Assembly (NCBI GenBank): GCA_964473465.1
Contig: CAYYPE010000010.1
Location: forward strand, 57,696-121,695
DNA from: CALHRB01 sp964473465
GTDB taxonomy: Bacteria > Bacteroidota > Ignavibacteria > Kapaibacteriales > UBA2268
Reading direction: 5' to 3'
Length of the DNA: 64,000 nucleotides
Position numbers and translations under genes: made by a program. Positions 9,586 to 18,416 of the stretch are shown here, one piece after another. A model generated the notes under the pieces. It saw only the letters and a list, made by a program, of their open reading frames with translations, was not told the DNA's origin and made no database searches. Positions within the stretch are counted from its first letter, which is position 1, and every line of letters begins with the position of its first letter.

Positions 9586-10599
9586 ATGCCTGAGAATATT
9601 AAAAAACAAATCTCAATAATCGGTGGAGGTGGATGGGGAACCGCCCTTGCAAAATTACTAATCGAAAATGGTTATGATGTTCTTCTCTGGTCTTTTGAAC
9701 CAGAGGTTGCCCATGAGATCAATACAAAACACACAAATTCAGTTTATCTGAAAAATATTTCTCTTCCTGTTAATCTTATTGCCACATCTAACTTAGACGA
9801 TGTGCTGATTAATGATTTGTTGATTCTTGCTGTTCCCACCCAATTTATTGTTGATACTCTCTCAAAAACTGACATAGACTTAAGTAAAAAAAACATTGTT
9901 AATGTTGCAAAGGGCATCGAAAAAAACAGCCTTAAGAGAATTTCAGAAATACTTGCTGATAATTTCAATGTTCAACTTGATTATTATGCTATAATAACAG
10001 GCCCGAGCCATGCAGAAGAAGTTGCAAGGAAAATACCAACGACAGTTGTAGCTGCTTCAGAAAATTTACTATTGGCAAAAGAAATACAAAACATCTTTTC
10101 AAATAATTACTTCCGTGTTTATTCAAGTGATGATGTTATTGGTTGCGAATTAGGAGGAGCTGTTAAAAATGTTATTGCTATTGCAGCAGGCATAATTGAC
10201 GGGCTTGGACTCGGTGACAATACAAAAGCAGCACTAATAACCCGAGGTCTTGCAGAAATGTCAAGACTTGGAATAGCACTCGGTGCCAATGCTCAAACCT
10301 TTTCCGGCTTATCAGGTTTAGGGGATTTAATAGTTACCTGTAATAGCCGCTTCAGCCGAAATAGATTTGTTGGCGAGCAAATCGGGAAAGGAAAATCCTA
10401 TGAAAACATAGTATCTGAAATGAAAATGATTGCAGAAGGTGTTTTTACTACTCAATCTGCTTATGATCTGGGCTTGAAGCATGGTGTTGAACTTCCGATA
10501 GTTGAACAGGTTCACAGAATTCTTTTCGAGAACGTTAAACCCCTCGATGCAATTAATGACCTTATGACAAGAAAAACCAAGAGAGAATGGTGGTGGTAA
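9586..10599 (+). CDS. gpsA: glycerol-3-phosphate dehydrogenase [NAD(P)+]
   Basis: From the ATG at 9586 the product has 337 residues, normal for GpsA; a TTG four codons upstream is a less likely start. Visible motifs are the dinucleotide-binding GGGGWGTALAKLL, NVAKGIE, GPSHAEEVA, the catalytic-lysine region GCELGGAVKNVIAIAAG, and GLSGLGDLIVTC. It reduces dihydroxyacetone phosphate to sn-glycerol-3-phosphate for phospholipid synthesis and feeds PlsY, encoded just upstream. The protein ends normally (LMTRKTKRE) with an odd WWW tail. The same frame continues past its stop into a T9SS sorting-domain remnant. Confidence 0.96.
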   Translation: MPENIKKQISIIGGGGWGTALAKLLIENGYDVLLWSFEPEVAHEINTKHTNSVYLKNISLPVNLIATSNLDDVLINDLLILAVPTQFIVDTLSKTDIDLSKKNIVNVAKGIEKNSLKRISEILADNFNVQLDYYAIITGPSHAEEVARKIPTTVVAASENLLLAKEIQNIFSNNYFRVYSSDDVIGCELGGAVKNVIAIAAGIIDGLGLGDNTKAALITRGLAEMSRLGIALGANAQTFSGLSGLGDLIVTCNSRFSRNRFVGEQIGKGKSYENIVSEMKMIAEGVFTTQSAYDLGLKHGVELPIVEQVHRILFENVKPLDAINDLMTRKTKREWWW

Positions 10600-10827
10600 A
10601 TACTCCTATTTCCAGCTAAAGATTTTCTAAATGTTAAATCACAACCATTACTTAATGTTAATATACACATTCTAAATTTATTAGGTGAAGTAGTTTTTGA
10701 AAGAAATTTCAATATGATAGATGAATCTTTTCATTTGAATATCAGCTATTTATCCAAAGGTATTTATTTTATCTTTATAGACAGCAATAATAATTTAATT
10801 CATAAAGATATCTTCATCAAAGAATAG
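10600..10827 (+). pseudogene. orphan T9SS type A sorting-domain remnant
   Basis: Directly after the gpsA stop, in the same frame, 75 sense codons read as a type A T9SS C-terminal domain. It has a decayed P-x-P-A anchor (FPAKDFLNV), then a beta-strand rhythm VNIHILNLLGEVVFE, then LSKGIYFIFI and a terminal KDIFIKE before TAG at 10825-10827. These are the landmarks seen at the ends of the intact T9SS proteins in this window. There is no plausible start codon or signal peptide, so the piece cannot be exported as it stands. I read it as the 3' relic of a deleted secreted-protein gene; a terminator follows 33 bp later. Confidence 0.7.
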
Positions 10828-10860
10828 CTCTGATAAATATTCTCTAACTCAAAAAATTGG

Positions 10861-10895
10861 AGTCTTTGTGTATGTTTTCACAAAGACTTTTTTTT
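10861..10895 (+). terminator. Rho-independent terminator
   Basis: A perfect 10-bp stem (AGTCTTTGTG / CACAAAGACT) with an 8-nt loop is followed by seven T residues. It closes the plsY-gpsA-remnant transcript. Confidence 0.92.
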
Positions 10896-10950
10896 ATGTC
10901 TGATATAAAACCCAAAAGAGTAAAATTATTACCTATTCAGCATAAATTCA

Positions 10951-10958
10951 TATTTTTG
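10951..10958 (+). promoter_or_regulatory. probable Bacteroidota-type -7 element upstream of pdxJ
   Basis: TATTTTTG matches the TAnnTTTG -7 consensus of Bacteroidota. It lies 29 bp before the pdxJ ATG and after a terminator, where a promoter is expected. No good -33 TTTG is visible at the standard distance. Confidence 0.45.
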
Positions 10959-10987
10959 TATTTGTTATTAATTTGAAAAACTTAAAT

Positions 10988-11740
10988 ATGATTAGATTAA
11001 ATGTTAATGTTGATCATGTTGCAACATTGAGAAATGCAAGAGGAGGAGTAGAACCTGATCCGGTAACAGCAGCACTTTTATCGGAGAAATCCGGTGCTTC
11101 GGGGATAGTTTGTCATTTACGAGAAGACAGAAGGCATATAAATGACCGTGATGTAAGAATAATCAGGGAAGTGCTTCAAACAAAGCTTGACCTTGAAATG
11201 GCAGCCACAGATGAAATTATAGCCATCGCTTGTGAATTAAAGCCCGAACTTGTAACCATTGTCCCCGAAAAAAGAATGGAAAGAACTACTGAAGGCGGGC
11301 TCGATTTAACTTCTAATATTGATTTTTATAAAGATCTTGTAAAAAAAATGCATGACAATGGCATCGAAGTGAGTTTTTTTATTGAACCCCTTGAAATTCA
11401 GATTGAAACTGCCATCATAACCGAGGCAGATATGGTTGAACTGCACACTGGTAATTATTCATTATTGAAAGACAGCACAGAAATATTTAATGAAATTCAG
11501 AGATTAAAATTTGCTGGAAAATTTGCTAAACAATCAGGGCTTAAAGTGGCAGCTGGTCATGGATTGAACTACTTTAACACTCTTCCACTATGCGATGGTA
11601 CAATTTTCAATGAATTCAGTATAGGACACTCAATAATTTCCAGATCAATTTTTGTCGGGGTAGAAAATGCCATAAAAGAAATGATTGATTTAATTTACAA
11701 GGGTGAGTTGATGCATTTGAACAAAGACTTTAAATCATAG
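10988..11740 (+). CDS. pdxJ: pyridoxine 5'-phosphate synthase
   Basis: The start chosen is ATG at 10988, giving the canonical N-terminus MIRLNVNVDHVATLRNARGG and 250 residues; an upstream TTG would add five unusual residues. PdxJ condenses 1-deoxy-xylulose-5-phosphate with 3-amino-1-hydroxyacetone 1-phosphate to make pyridoxine 5'-phosphate (vitamin B6). Family landmarks are EPDPV, HLREDRRHI, LVPE-like TIVPEKR, and AGHGLNY in the phosphate-binding region. asnB starts 12 bp after its stop. Confidence 0.97.
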   Translation: MIRLNVNVDHVATLRNARGGVEPDPVTAALLSEKSGASGIVCHLREDRRHINDRDVRIIREVLQTKLDLEMAATDEIIAIACELKPELVTIVPEKRMERTTEGGLDLTSNIDFYKDLVKKMHDNGIEVSFFIEPLEIQIETAIITEADMVELHTGNYSLLKDSTEIFNEIQRLKFAGKFAKQSGLKVAAGHGLNYFNTLPLCDGTIFNEFSIGHSIISRSIFVGVENAIKEMIDLIYKGELMHLNKDFKS

Positions 11741-11752
11741 ATTAGCTTTGCA

Positions 11753-13684
11753 ATGTGTGGTATCACAGGCATAATCAAATATGGCAACCAGAATCAGGAA
11801 ATTTCTGAGCCAATCCTCAAGAAAATGACAAATATAATTCGTCATCGAGGTCCGGATGACGAAGGAATTTGGATATCTGATGATAAAATTTGTGGACTTG
11901 GTTTCAGGCGTTTATCAATAATTGACTTATCCTCAGCCGGACATCAACCTATGTCAACCCCTGATGGCAGATTTACCATCGTCTTTAACGGTGAAATTTA
12001 TAATCACCTAAATTTAAGAGAAGAGCTTAAATCAAAAGGTTATAAATATAAATCGAGGACTGATACTGAATCCATCCTTTATGGTTTTTCTGAATATGGA
12101 TATGATATTATTCATAAACTCTATGGCATGTTCTCCTTTGCAATATGGGATAATCATAAGAAAGAACTCTTTTGTGCCAGAGATAGAGTCGGTAAAAAGC
12201 CTTTTTATTATACACTTTCCAATGGTAACTTTATTTTCGGTTCAGAAATTAAATCAATTCTCGAACATCCTTCCTATTCAAGAGAGATAGATCAATCCGA
12301 GTTAGTTAATTACTTAAATTATGGGATGAGTAGTAATCGCTCCTCTCTTTTTAAAGGGATTCATAAAATTCCGGCAGGTCACTTCCTTGTATTGAAAGCC
12401 GATGGATCAATAAGGCTTGAACGCTACTGGTCACCTTTGAATAACTTCGATGATTATACAAGCCTTAGTTTACCAGAAATAGATGAAGAGGTTTTGAAGA
12501 TACTCAAAATTGCCATTAAAGACAGGATGATGAGCGATGTTCCTTTTGGCGTTTTTCTTAGTGGTGGTATTGATTCAAGCTTGAATGTAGCTTTAATGTC
12601 TGAACTTATGGATAGACCTGTGGATACTTTCACTGTCGGGTTCAAGGAACTTGAAAAATATAATGAATTGGAATATGCCCGTTTGATTTCAAACAAATTC
12701 AATACTAATCATCACGAAATATTAATTGATGACAGGGATTCTTTACCAATACTTCAGGAGCTGACATGGCATGAAGATGAACCCAATGGCGACCCGGTCT
12801 GCATACCATTGTGGTTCTTGAGCAAGCTCACAAGAGATTCCGGAACTACTGTTGTTCAGGTTGGCGAAGGAAGCGATGAACAGTTTGTTGGCTACCCATG
12901 GATGCTTAGGGAGTATTTATTTGAGAAAAGCTATTGGAAATTTTTTACCAAACTTCCCTCCACTCTTAGAAAATCAATTTATTTTTCACTAAAGCCATTT
13001 TTAAAAGACAAAAATAATCAAATACTTGAATATTTCAGGCGAGCAGCTTTCGGGCACCAATTATACTGGGGCGGGGCGTCTGTTTTTTCACCAACCGAAC
13101 TTGAATCACTACTTAATAAAGAATTTCATCATTTAATCGAGATTCCAATCAACTTTGCTGACTCTATGCATCAACAAGCACTTGAAATCTATCCCGAATC
13201 AGATTATTTGCAAAGAATTCTTTTTGTTGAACTGACCGAAAGGCTTCCGGAAATTTTACTGATGAGAGTTGATAAAATTGGGATGGCACATAGCATTGAA
13301 GCGAGAGTTCCGTTTCTTGACCATAGATTAATTGAGTTTACAATGTCAATCAAACCCGAAACAAAAACCCCTGACAGAAAAACTACCAAATATATCTTAA
13401 AGAATGCCGTAAAAGGTATTATCCCAGATGAAATAATACATAGAAAAAAACAAGGATTCTGGGCTCCTGTAACCGAATGGTTAAGAAACCAATGGTATGA
13501 TTACTCTGTTTCTATAATTAATAAGAGTGATTTGCTTAAAGATGAAATTTTTAACAAAGATTACATAAATTTTTTAATCAGACAGCATAAAAACGAGAAA
13601 CAGAATAATGGCACAAGAATATTTATGCTGATTGAACTTGCTCTCTGGTATGATAGATTTTTTAATAATCAATCTTCAGGTTGA
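11753..13684 (+). CDS. asnB: asparagine synthetase (glutamine-hydrolysing)
   Basis: The product has 643 residues. The N-terminal class II glutaminase starts with the catalytic Cys2 (MCGITGIIKYG) and has RHRGPDDEG and FNGEIYNHLNLRE. The C-terminal ATP-pyrophosphatase domain has the PP-loop SGGIDSSL, then VGEGSDEQFVGY, ARVPFLDHRLIEF and KQGFWAPVTEW. It converts aspartate plus glutamine to asparagine. Members of this length often act in surface polysaccharide or other amidation pathways, and no local evidence decides. The last 16 bp overlap the end of the convergent ispG. Confidence 0.93.
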   Translation: MCGITGIIKYGNQNQEISEPILKKMTNIIRHRGPDDEGIWISDDKICGLGFRRLSIIDLSSAGHQPMSTPDGRFTIVFNGEIYNHLNLREELKSKGYKYKSRTDTESILYGFSEYGYDIIHKLYGMFSFAIWDNHKKELFCARDRVGKKPFYYTLSNGNFIFGSEIKSILEHPSYSREIDQSELVNYLNYGMSSNRSSLFKGIHKIPAGHFLVLKADGSIRLERYWSPLNNFDDYTSLSLPEIDEEVLKILKIAIKDRMMSDVPFGVFLSGGIDSSLNVALMSELMDRPVDTFTVGFKELEKYNELEYARLISNKFNTNHHEILIDDRDSLPILQELTWHEDEPNGDPVCIPLWFLSKLTRDSGTTVVQVGEGSDEQFVGYPWMLREYLFEKSYWKFFTKLPSTLRKSIYFSLKPFLKDKNNQILEYFRRAAFGHQLYWGGASVFSPTELESLLNKEFHHLIEIPINFADSMHQQALEIYPESDYLQRILFVELTERLPEILLMRVDKIGMAHSIEARVPFLDHRLIEFTMSIKPETKTPDRKTTKYILKNAVKGIIPDEIIHRKKQGFWAPVTEWLRNQWYDYSVSIINKSDLLKDEIFNKDYINFLIRQHKNEKQNNGTRIFMLIELALWYDRFFNNQSSG

Positions 13685-14739
13685 AACTTCATTACTTCTT
13701 CATAAACAGCGTCAACAAGTTCATCTTCTCTAACCTTTCGAACCATTTCACCCTTGATATAAAGGATACCCCCATCTTTACCGCCAGCTATACCAATATC
13801 AGCTTCTTTGGCTTCTCCGGGTCCATTAACTGCACAACCAAGGACTGATAATTTTACAGGTTTTTTAATGCCGTTTAATTTTTTTTCGAGTTCTTCTGTA
13901 ACCTTGAACAAATCAAAATCAAGCCTTCCACAAGTAGGACAGGATATAATTTCAACAGTCCTTTGAGCCAGACCTAATGAACGAAGTATTTCCTTACCTA
14001 CTTCAACTTCCTGCTCAGGCTCGTCTGTCAGACTAACCCGTATAGTATCTCCAATTCCCTCAGCCAGGAGAGTTCCAATACCAACTGAAGATTTTATTGT
14101 GCCAACCCTTGTTCTTCCGGCTTCAGTTACACCAAGATGCAGAGGGAAATCTGTTCTTTCGGCAATTAGCCGGTATGCTGAAATCATAAGTGGAACACTG
14201 GTTGACTTAACAGAAATTATTATATCTTCGAATCCATTTGATGTGGCGTGTTCTACGTGCCTCATAGCACTTTCATATAGGGCTTCATCAGTTGGATAAC
14301 CATATTTTTCCAATAAATCCTTTTCGAGTGAACCCGAGTTAACGCCAATTCTGATTGGGATTTTCTTTTCTTTTGCAGCAGTAAGAACCTCTTTAATTCT
14401 TTCCTTTGTTCCAATGTTCCCAGGATTAATCCTTACTTTTGCAACTCCAGCTTCGATTGATTTAAGTGCAAAAATATGATTGAAATGTATGTCAGCCACA
14501 ATAGGAATATCCACACTTTTCACGATATCGCCTATTGCAGCGGCGGCTTCTTTATCATTTACCGTAACTCTGACAATATCAGCCCCAGCTTCTTTGCATC
14601 TCAGAATTTGATTAACAGTAGCTTCAACATCATTGGTTTTGGTTTTTGTCATAGTCTGGACTGAGACCGGTGAACCGCCGCCAACTGCGATATTGCCTAC
14701 CATTATCTTCCTCGTTTTTCTTCGCTCAAATTTATTCAT
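13669..14739 (-). CDS. ispG: 4-hydroxy-3-methylbut-2-en-1-yl diphosphate synthase
   Basis: The product has 356 residues, the short bacterial IspG form with only a TIM barrel and an iron-sulfur domain, without the central insertion of plant and some Bacteroidota enzymes. Landmarks are VGGGSPVSVQTMTKTKT at the N-terminus, ADIHFNHIFAL, RINPGNIG, and cluster-binding cysteines in SCPTCGR and GCAVNGPGEA. It makes HMBPP in the non-mevalonate isoprenoid pathway with reduced flavodoxin or ferredoxin. The 3' end overlaps convergent asnB by 16 bp. The gene lies 42 bp downstream of the rhomboid gene on the same strand. Confidence 0.97.
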   Translation of the reverse strand: MNKFERRKTRKIMVGNIAVGGGSPVSVQTMTKTKTNDVEATVNQILRCKEAGADIVRVTVNDKEAAAAIGDIVKSVDIPIVADIHFNHIFALKSIEAGVAKVRINPGNIGTKERIKEVLTAAKEKKIPIRIGVNSGSLEKDLLEKYGYPTDEALYESAMRHVEHATSNGFEDIIISVKSTSVPLMISAYRLIAERTDFPLHLGVTEAGRTRVGTIKSSVGIGTLLAEGIGDTIRVSLTDEPEQEVEVGKEILRSLGLAQRTVEIISCPTCGRLDFDLFKVTEELEKKLNGIKKPVKLSVLGCAVNGPGEAKEADIGIAGGKDGGILYIKGEMVRKVREDELVDAVYEEVMKFQPED

Positions 14740-14781
14740 ATCTTCTTTAATTGCCTGTGTATGAAAAATTAAATAAAAAAA

Positions 14782-15717
14782 TTATTTGATTTTTTTGCTC
14801 AGTTCGAAAAGAATAGCTTTTTCTCTATCGGTAAGATTTTGATAACCTGTTTCGGAGATTTTATCTAATATTTCATCAATTTTTGCCTGCGTGATTTCTT
14901 CTCCGTTAACACTAAAAATGGAGGAGACAAAATCTTCTTGACTTCTTTGTCTTCTATAAACTGAAGATCCTTCACCGGGAAAAGGCTGATATACTCTTCT
15001 GGGTTCTTCTTCATAATAATTGAGAGGTCGTCTTCTGCCTGAAAAAATTCTATCAAAAAATCTGTATAATCCTATCCTGTCTCCGAATTTAAATAGAAGG
15101 AATCCAGTTAATGCGCCACCAAGATGAGCAAAGTAAGCAACGTTGCCGCCAGTTCCGGAGATTCCCATCAAAAGATTAATCCCTGCATATATCATCACAA
15201 AAATTTTAGCAGGGACAGGTATAAATATCGGGAACATAAATATAGGACGGTTCGGATAACTAAGCCCAAATGCAACAAGGATTCCGAACACAGCTCCCGA
15301 GGCTCCTATAGTTGGAGCAGCTGTTCCAAACATAGGTGCAACAAAGAGTTGTATGAGTCCTGCTCCAATACCACTAAATAAATAATAAATCAAAAACTTT
15401 CTTGAGCCCCACTCATTTTCAAGTTCAGCTCCAAACATCCATAACGCAAATAAATTGAAAAAAATATGCCATAAATCGCCATGAATGAATTGATAACTAA
15501 GCAATTGCCAGATTTGAAAATTATTTGTTTCGAATACAGGCCAGAGATAAAAATATACTTTGAAAATATATCCAATTGACATATCTCCAAATGTTAAACG
15601 GTCGAGGAACAATTTTTCGAGGATGAAGACAATAACATTGATAATTATCAATGTCTTCATTACAGGTGGAAAAATTGAAAATCTTCCGAAAAGACCACTT
15701 CTATGATAATGATTCAT
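14782..15717 (-). CDS. rhomboid-family intramembrane serine protease
   Basis: The product has 311 residues: a six-helix rhomboid core (about residues 18-215) and a soluble C-terminal tail of about 95 residues. The catalytic serine sits in GASGAVFG and the partner histidine in AHLGGALTGF; HGDLWHIFFNLFALWMFG is the typical helix-2 region. Rhomboids cut transmembrane segments of other membrane proteins. The tail ends in a charged helix (NLTDREKAILFELSKKIK), probably regulatory. Substrates are unknown. The ATG is at 15717, with 56 bp to the upstream hypothetical. Confidence 0.93.
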   Translation of the reverse strand: MNHYHRSGLFGRFSIFPPVMKTLIIINVIVFILEKLFLDRLTFGDMSIGYIFKVYFYLWPVFETNNFQIWQLLSYQFIHGDLWHIFFNLFALWMFGAELENEWGSRKFLIYYLFSGIGAGLIQLFVAPMFGTAAPTIGASGAVFGILVAFGLSYPNRPIFMFPIFIPVPAKIFVMIYAGINLLMGISGTGGNVAYFAHLGGALTGFLLFKFGDRIGLYRFFDRIFSGRRRPLNYYEEEPRRVYQPFPGEGSSVYRRQRSQEDFVSSIFSVNGEEITQAKIDEILDKISETGYQNLTDREKAILFELSKKIK

Positions 15718-15773
15718 TTTCCTATTAAGTTAATTAAACAGGTTATTTAGACGTGTGAGTATGCGAAGAATTT

Positions 15774-16157
15774 TTAATTCATTGAGAGATAAATAGCGTG
15801 TTTGGAATCCTGTATTTTTGTTAAGTCCGATTCATATTCTCTCCACCAGAAAACAAACTCGGTCCATTTATCATTCAGATTGCCAATTTCAGAGTTCTTA
15901 TCCCGCCAATTGTTGATTAGTGCGTCAGAACTATTAATAAGTTCGTTTCTCAGAAACTCGAATCTTGACTGATTTGTGAGAATTTCCGGCAAAAGTCTAA
16001 CTATTTTCTGCAACATTAAGAAAATCATAGTTATCGAATTAAATAATGAACCATCAACCTCCTGCTTGGTTTTTATTAACATCAGGATGTCGCTTGTTGA
16101 TTTAATTATCAAATTTATCAATGAAATCTGATATTCATATTCAATAACATTTTTCAT
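15774..16157 (-). CDS. hypothetical 127-residue helical protein
   Basis: I do not recognise this protein. It has no signal peptide and no membrane helix, and it looks all-alpha, with two long amphipathic stretches (about residues 10-60 and 65-120). A tryptophan-rich motif (KWTEFVFWWREYE) lies near the end. It starts with ATG and precedes the rhomboid gene by 56 bp on the same strand, so the two may be co-transcribed. The 228 bp between it and divergent rimO are AT-rich and must hold both promoters. Confidence 0.55.
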   Translation of the reverse strand: MKNVIEYEYQISLINLIIKSTSDILMLIKTKQEVDGSLFNSITMIFLMLQKIVRLLPEILTNQSRFEFLRNELINSSDALINNWRDKNSEIGNLNDKWTEFVFWWREYESDLTKIQDSKHAIYLSMN

Positions 16158-16385
16158 AATTCACTCTTTTAATCAATATAAAATTGAAAAATCATTTTGA
16201 ATTAAAAAAATCATAGGATTAATTTCTTGTGTTTATTTGTTTGAGAACCTTGTTTAAAGCGGAATTTAGAAATATTTGTCATTTTCTTTTTATTAAATTT
16301 TTTTATTAATTTTTTGTTAAGCTTCTGTTTTAATATTTTTTACGCTTTAATTTCGTTATAACTAATTTAATTTTTCACAAATGAA

Positions 16386-17684
16386 ATGAAACATAAGCAA
16401 GAAAATAATAATGTTACGATATTAACCTTAGGATGCAGCAAAAATCTTGTTGACAGCGAAGAACTTAATGGGATATTGACAAAGAACAATATAAAGGTAA
16501 CTGAAGATTTAAAAAAATCCGATACAGTTATAATCAACACCTGTGGCTTTATCAAACCTGCAAAAGAAGAAAGTTTACAGCTCATAATGGAAGCCCGTGA
16601 AATGAAAAATCAGGGTCTCCTTAATAAAATCATTGTTACGGGCTGCCTGTCTGAAAGATACAAAGATGTATTAGAAGAACAAATACCTGAAGTTGACCGT
16701 TTTTTTGGTTTGAATGATTACAATAGTATTGTCAAGTTCCTGAAAAACGATGATTTAAAATATGTTCTCCAAGGAGAAAGAATAACTTTTACACCCAAGC
16801 ACTATGCTTACTTAAAAATTTCAGAAGGTTGCAATCATAGTTGCTCATTCTGTGCCATTCCGCATATCAGAGGCAGACACATTTCAAAATCTATTGAAAC
16901 AATTCTCGAGGAAGCCAGCTATCTTGTCAGTAAAGGAGTCAAGGAAATTAACTTGATAGCTCAGGATTCTACTTATTACGGTGTAGATTTATATGGAAGC
17001 CGTAAGATAACTGAATTACTTGATAAAATAAGTGATATAAAAGGAATTGAATGGATAAGATTGCACTATGCTTATCCGACAGGCTATCCCGAAGAACTTC
17101 TTGATTTAATAAATTCAAAAGAAAATATTTGCAAATATGTTGATATTCCATTGCAGCATATATCAGATAAATTACTAAAATCAATGAGAAGAGGTATTAG
17201 CTCTGGAAGAATTAGAAAATTAATTGATATGATTAGAAATAAAATCAGTAATGTGGCGTTCAGAACCACATTTATTGTTGGTTATCCTGATGAAACAGAA
17301 CAAGATTTCACACAATTATATAATTTCTTAGAAGAGCAAAAATTCGAAAGGGTCGGCGTATTTACTTATTCTCACGAAGAAGATACCCATGCCTTTAAAT
17401 TGGACGATAACATACCCGAAAACATCAAAATCCAGAGAAGAAATCTTCTTATGGAACTACAGCAGCAAATATCATTCAATCATAATAAAGCTAAAACAGG
17501 AAAAACTCTTAAAGTCATTATTGATGACAAGCACAAAAACAGCTATATAGGCCGAACAGAACATGATTCCCCGGATGTAGATAATAACGTTATTATTTAC
17601 TCAAATAAAAGTTTAGAAGTAGGTTCATTTTATAATGTCAAAATTGAAAAAGCAAAAGAATATGATTTGGTTGGAAGGGTATAA
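16386..17684 (+). CDS. rimO: ribosomal protein S12 methylthiotransferase RimO
   Basis: The product has 432 residues with the three expected domains. The N-terminal UPF0004 domain (TLGCSKNLVDSEEL, NTCGF, VTGCLSERY) holds three cysteines for one cluster. The radical SAM domain has C-x3-C-x2-C in CNHSCSFCAIPHIRGRHISK. A C-terminal TRAM domain recognises the substrate. The LGCSKNLVDSE opening and IPHIRG separate RimO from the tRNA enzyme MiaB. It adds a methylthio group to an aspartate of ribosomal protein S12. An ATG 5 bp upstream is out of frame and stops after one codon. Confidence 0.95.
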   Translation: MKHKQENNNVTILTLGCSKNLVDSEELNGILTKNNIKVTEDLKKSDTVIINTCGFIKPAKEESLQLIMEAREMKNQGLLNKIIVTGCLSERYKDVLEEQIPEVDRFFGLNDYNSIVKFLKNDDLKYVLQGERITFTPKHYAYLKISEGCNHSCSFCAIPHIRGRHISKSIETILEEASYLVSKGVKEINLIAQDSTYYGVDLYGSRKITELLDKISDIKGIEWIRLHYAYPTGYPEELLDLINSKENICKYVDIPLQHISDKLLKSMRRGISSGRIRKLIDMIRNKISNVAFRTTFIVGYPDETEQDFTQLYNFLEEQKFERVGVFTYSHEEDTHAFKLDDNIPENIKIQRRNLLMELQQQISFNHNKAKTGKTLKVIIDDKHKNSYIGRTEHDSPDVDNNVIIYSNKSLEVGSFYNVKIEKAKEYDLVGRV

Positions 17685-17691
17685 TTTTTAT

Positions 17692-18309
17692 TTATGCTTT
17701 ATTCTTTTTCTTATTTATAAAGTAACGAATTACAAAAAAAAGAGCTACTAAAATTATAATTATCATAACAACTCTACCGTAGATATCTAAAAATTTATCT
17801 ACCTCTCTCCAATTATCAGTGAAAATCATACCTAAATATAGTATGATAAAATTCCAGATAATTGAACTTATAGTACAGAATATCACTGAATGAAGATATC
17901 TCAGGTCGGATAAGCCTGCTATAAAGGAAATAACAGCTCTGGTTCCTGAAAGAAATCTGTTGATCACAATAACCCAATATCCATATTTATCAAACCAGAG
18001 CCGAGGCTTTTCGATTGTTTCAGGAGTAATAAATTTAAATTTTCTTTGTTCAATTATTTTATGACCTACATTTCTACCTAACCAGAACATAGTCATAAAA
18101 CCAAGAGTGGAACCCATTGTCGAAAAAATCAACATTGGCAAAAAGTCCACTTTATCCATTCCTATTAAAGTACCAAGAAAAAGCAAGATCGCATCGCTTG
18201 GAGAAGGTGGAAAAATGTTTTCCACATAAGTTATCACCAAAGCAAAAAGGACTAAGTAAATCGCCGGGAGATTTGTATCCTGAAAAAAATTAATTATACT
18301 TTCAAGCAT
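17692..18309 (-). CDS. DedA-family (SNARE-associated / VTT domain) membrane protein
   Basis: The product has 205 residues with four to five hydrophobic segments. The family signatures are ENIFPPSPSDAILLFLGTLIG near the N-terminus and NRFLSGTRAVISFIAGLSDL in the middle, which contains the conserved arginine. DedA proteins act in membrane homeostasis, and some flip undecaprenyl phosphate or phospholipids. The gene converges with rimO (7 bp apart), and glyA lies upstream on the same strand 107 bp away. Confidence 0.9.
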   Translation of the reverse strand: MLESIINFFQDTNLPAIYLVLFALVITYVENIFPPSPSDAILLFLGTLIGMDKVDFLPMLIFSTMGSTLGFMTMFWLGRNVGHKIIEQRKFKFITPETIEKPRLWFDKYGYWVIVINRFLSGTRAVISFIAGLSDLRYLHSVIFCTISSIIWNFIILYLGMIFTDNWREVDKFLDIYGRVVMIIIILVALFFVIRYFINKKKNKA

Positions 18310-18416
18310 GTTTATTATGGGTAATTATGACTACAATATCTCCCTATGAAACAAGAGAAATCAAGTTAATCTTAAAAAAATAGCTTTATTAAAGCAGGTC
18401 AATAATTCTCTAATTA

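Noticed and set aside
13669..13684. Overlap of asnB and ispG as a sign of a wrong end
   Set aside because: Both proteins end at their normal family length; a short convergent overlap is ordinary.
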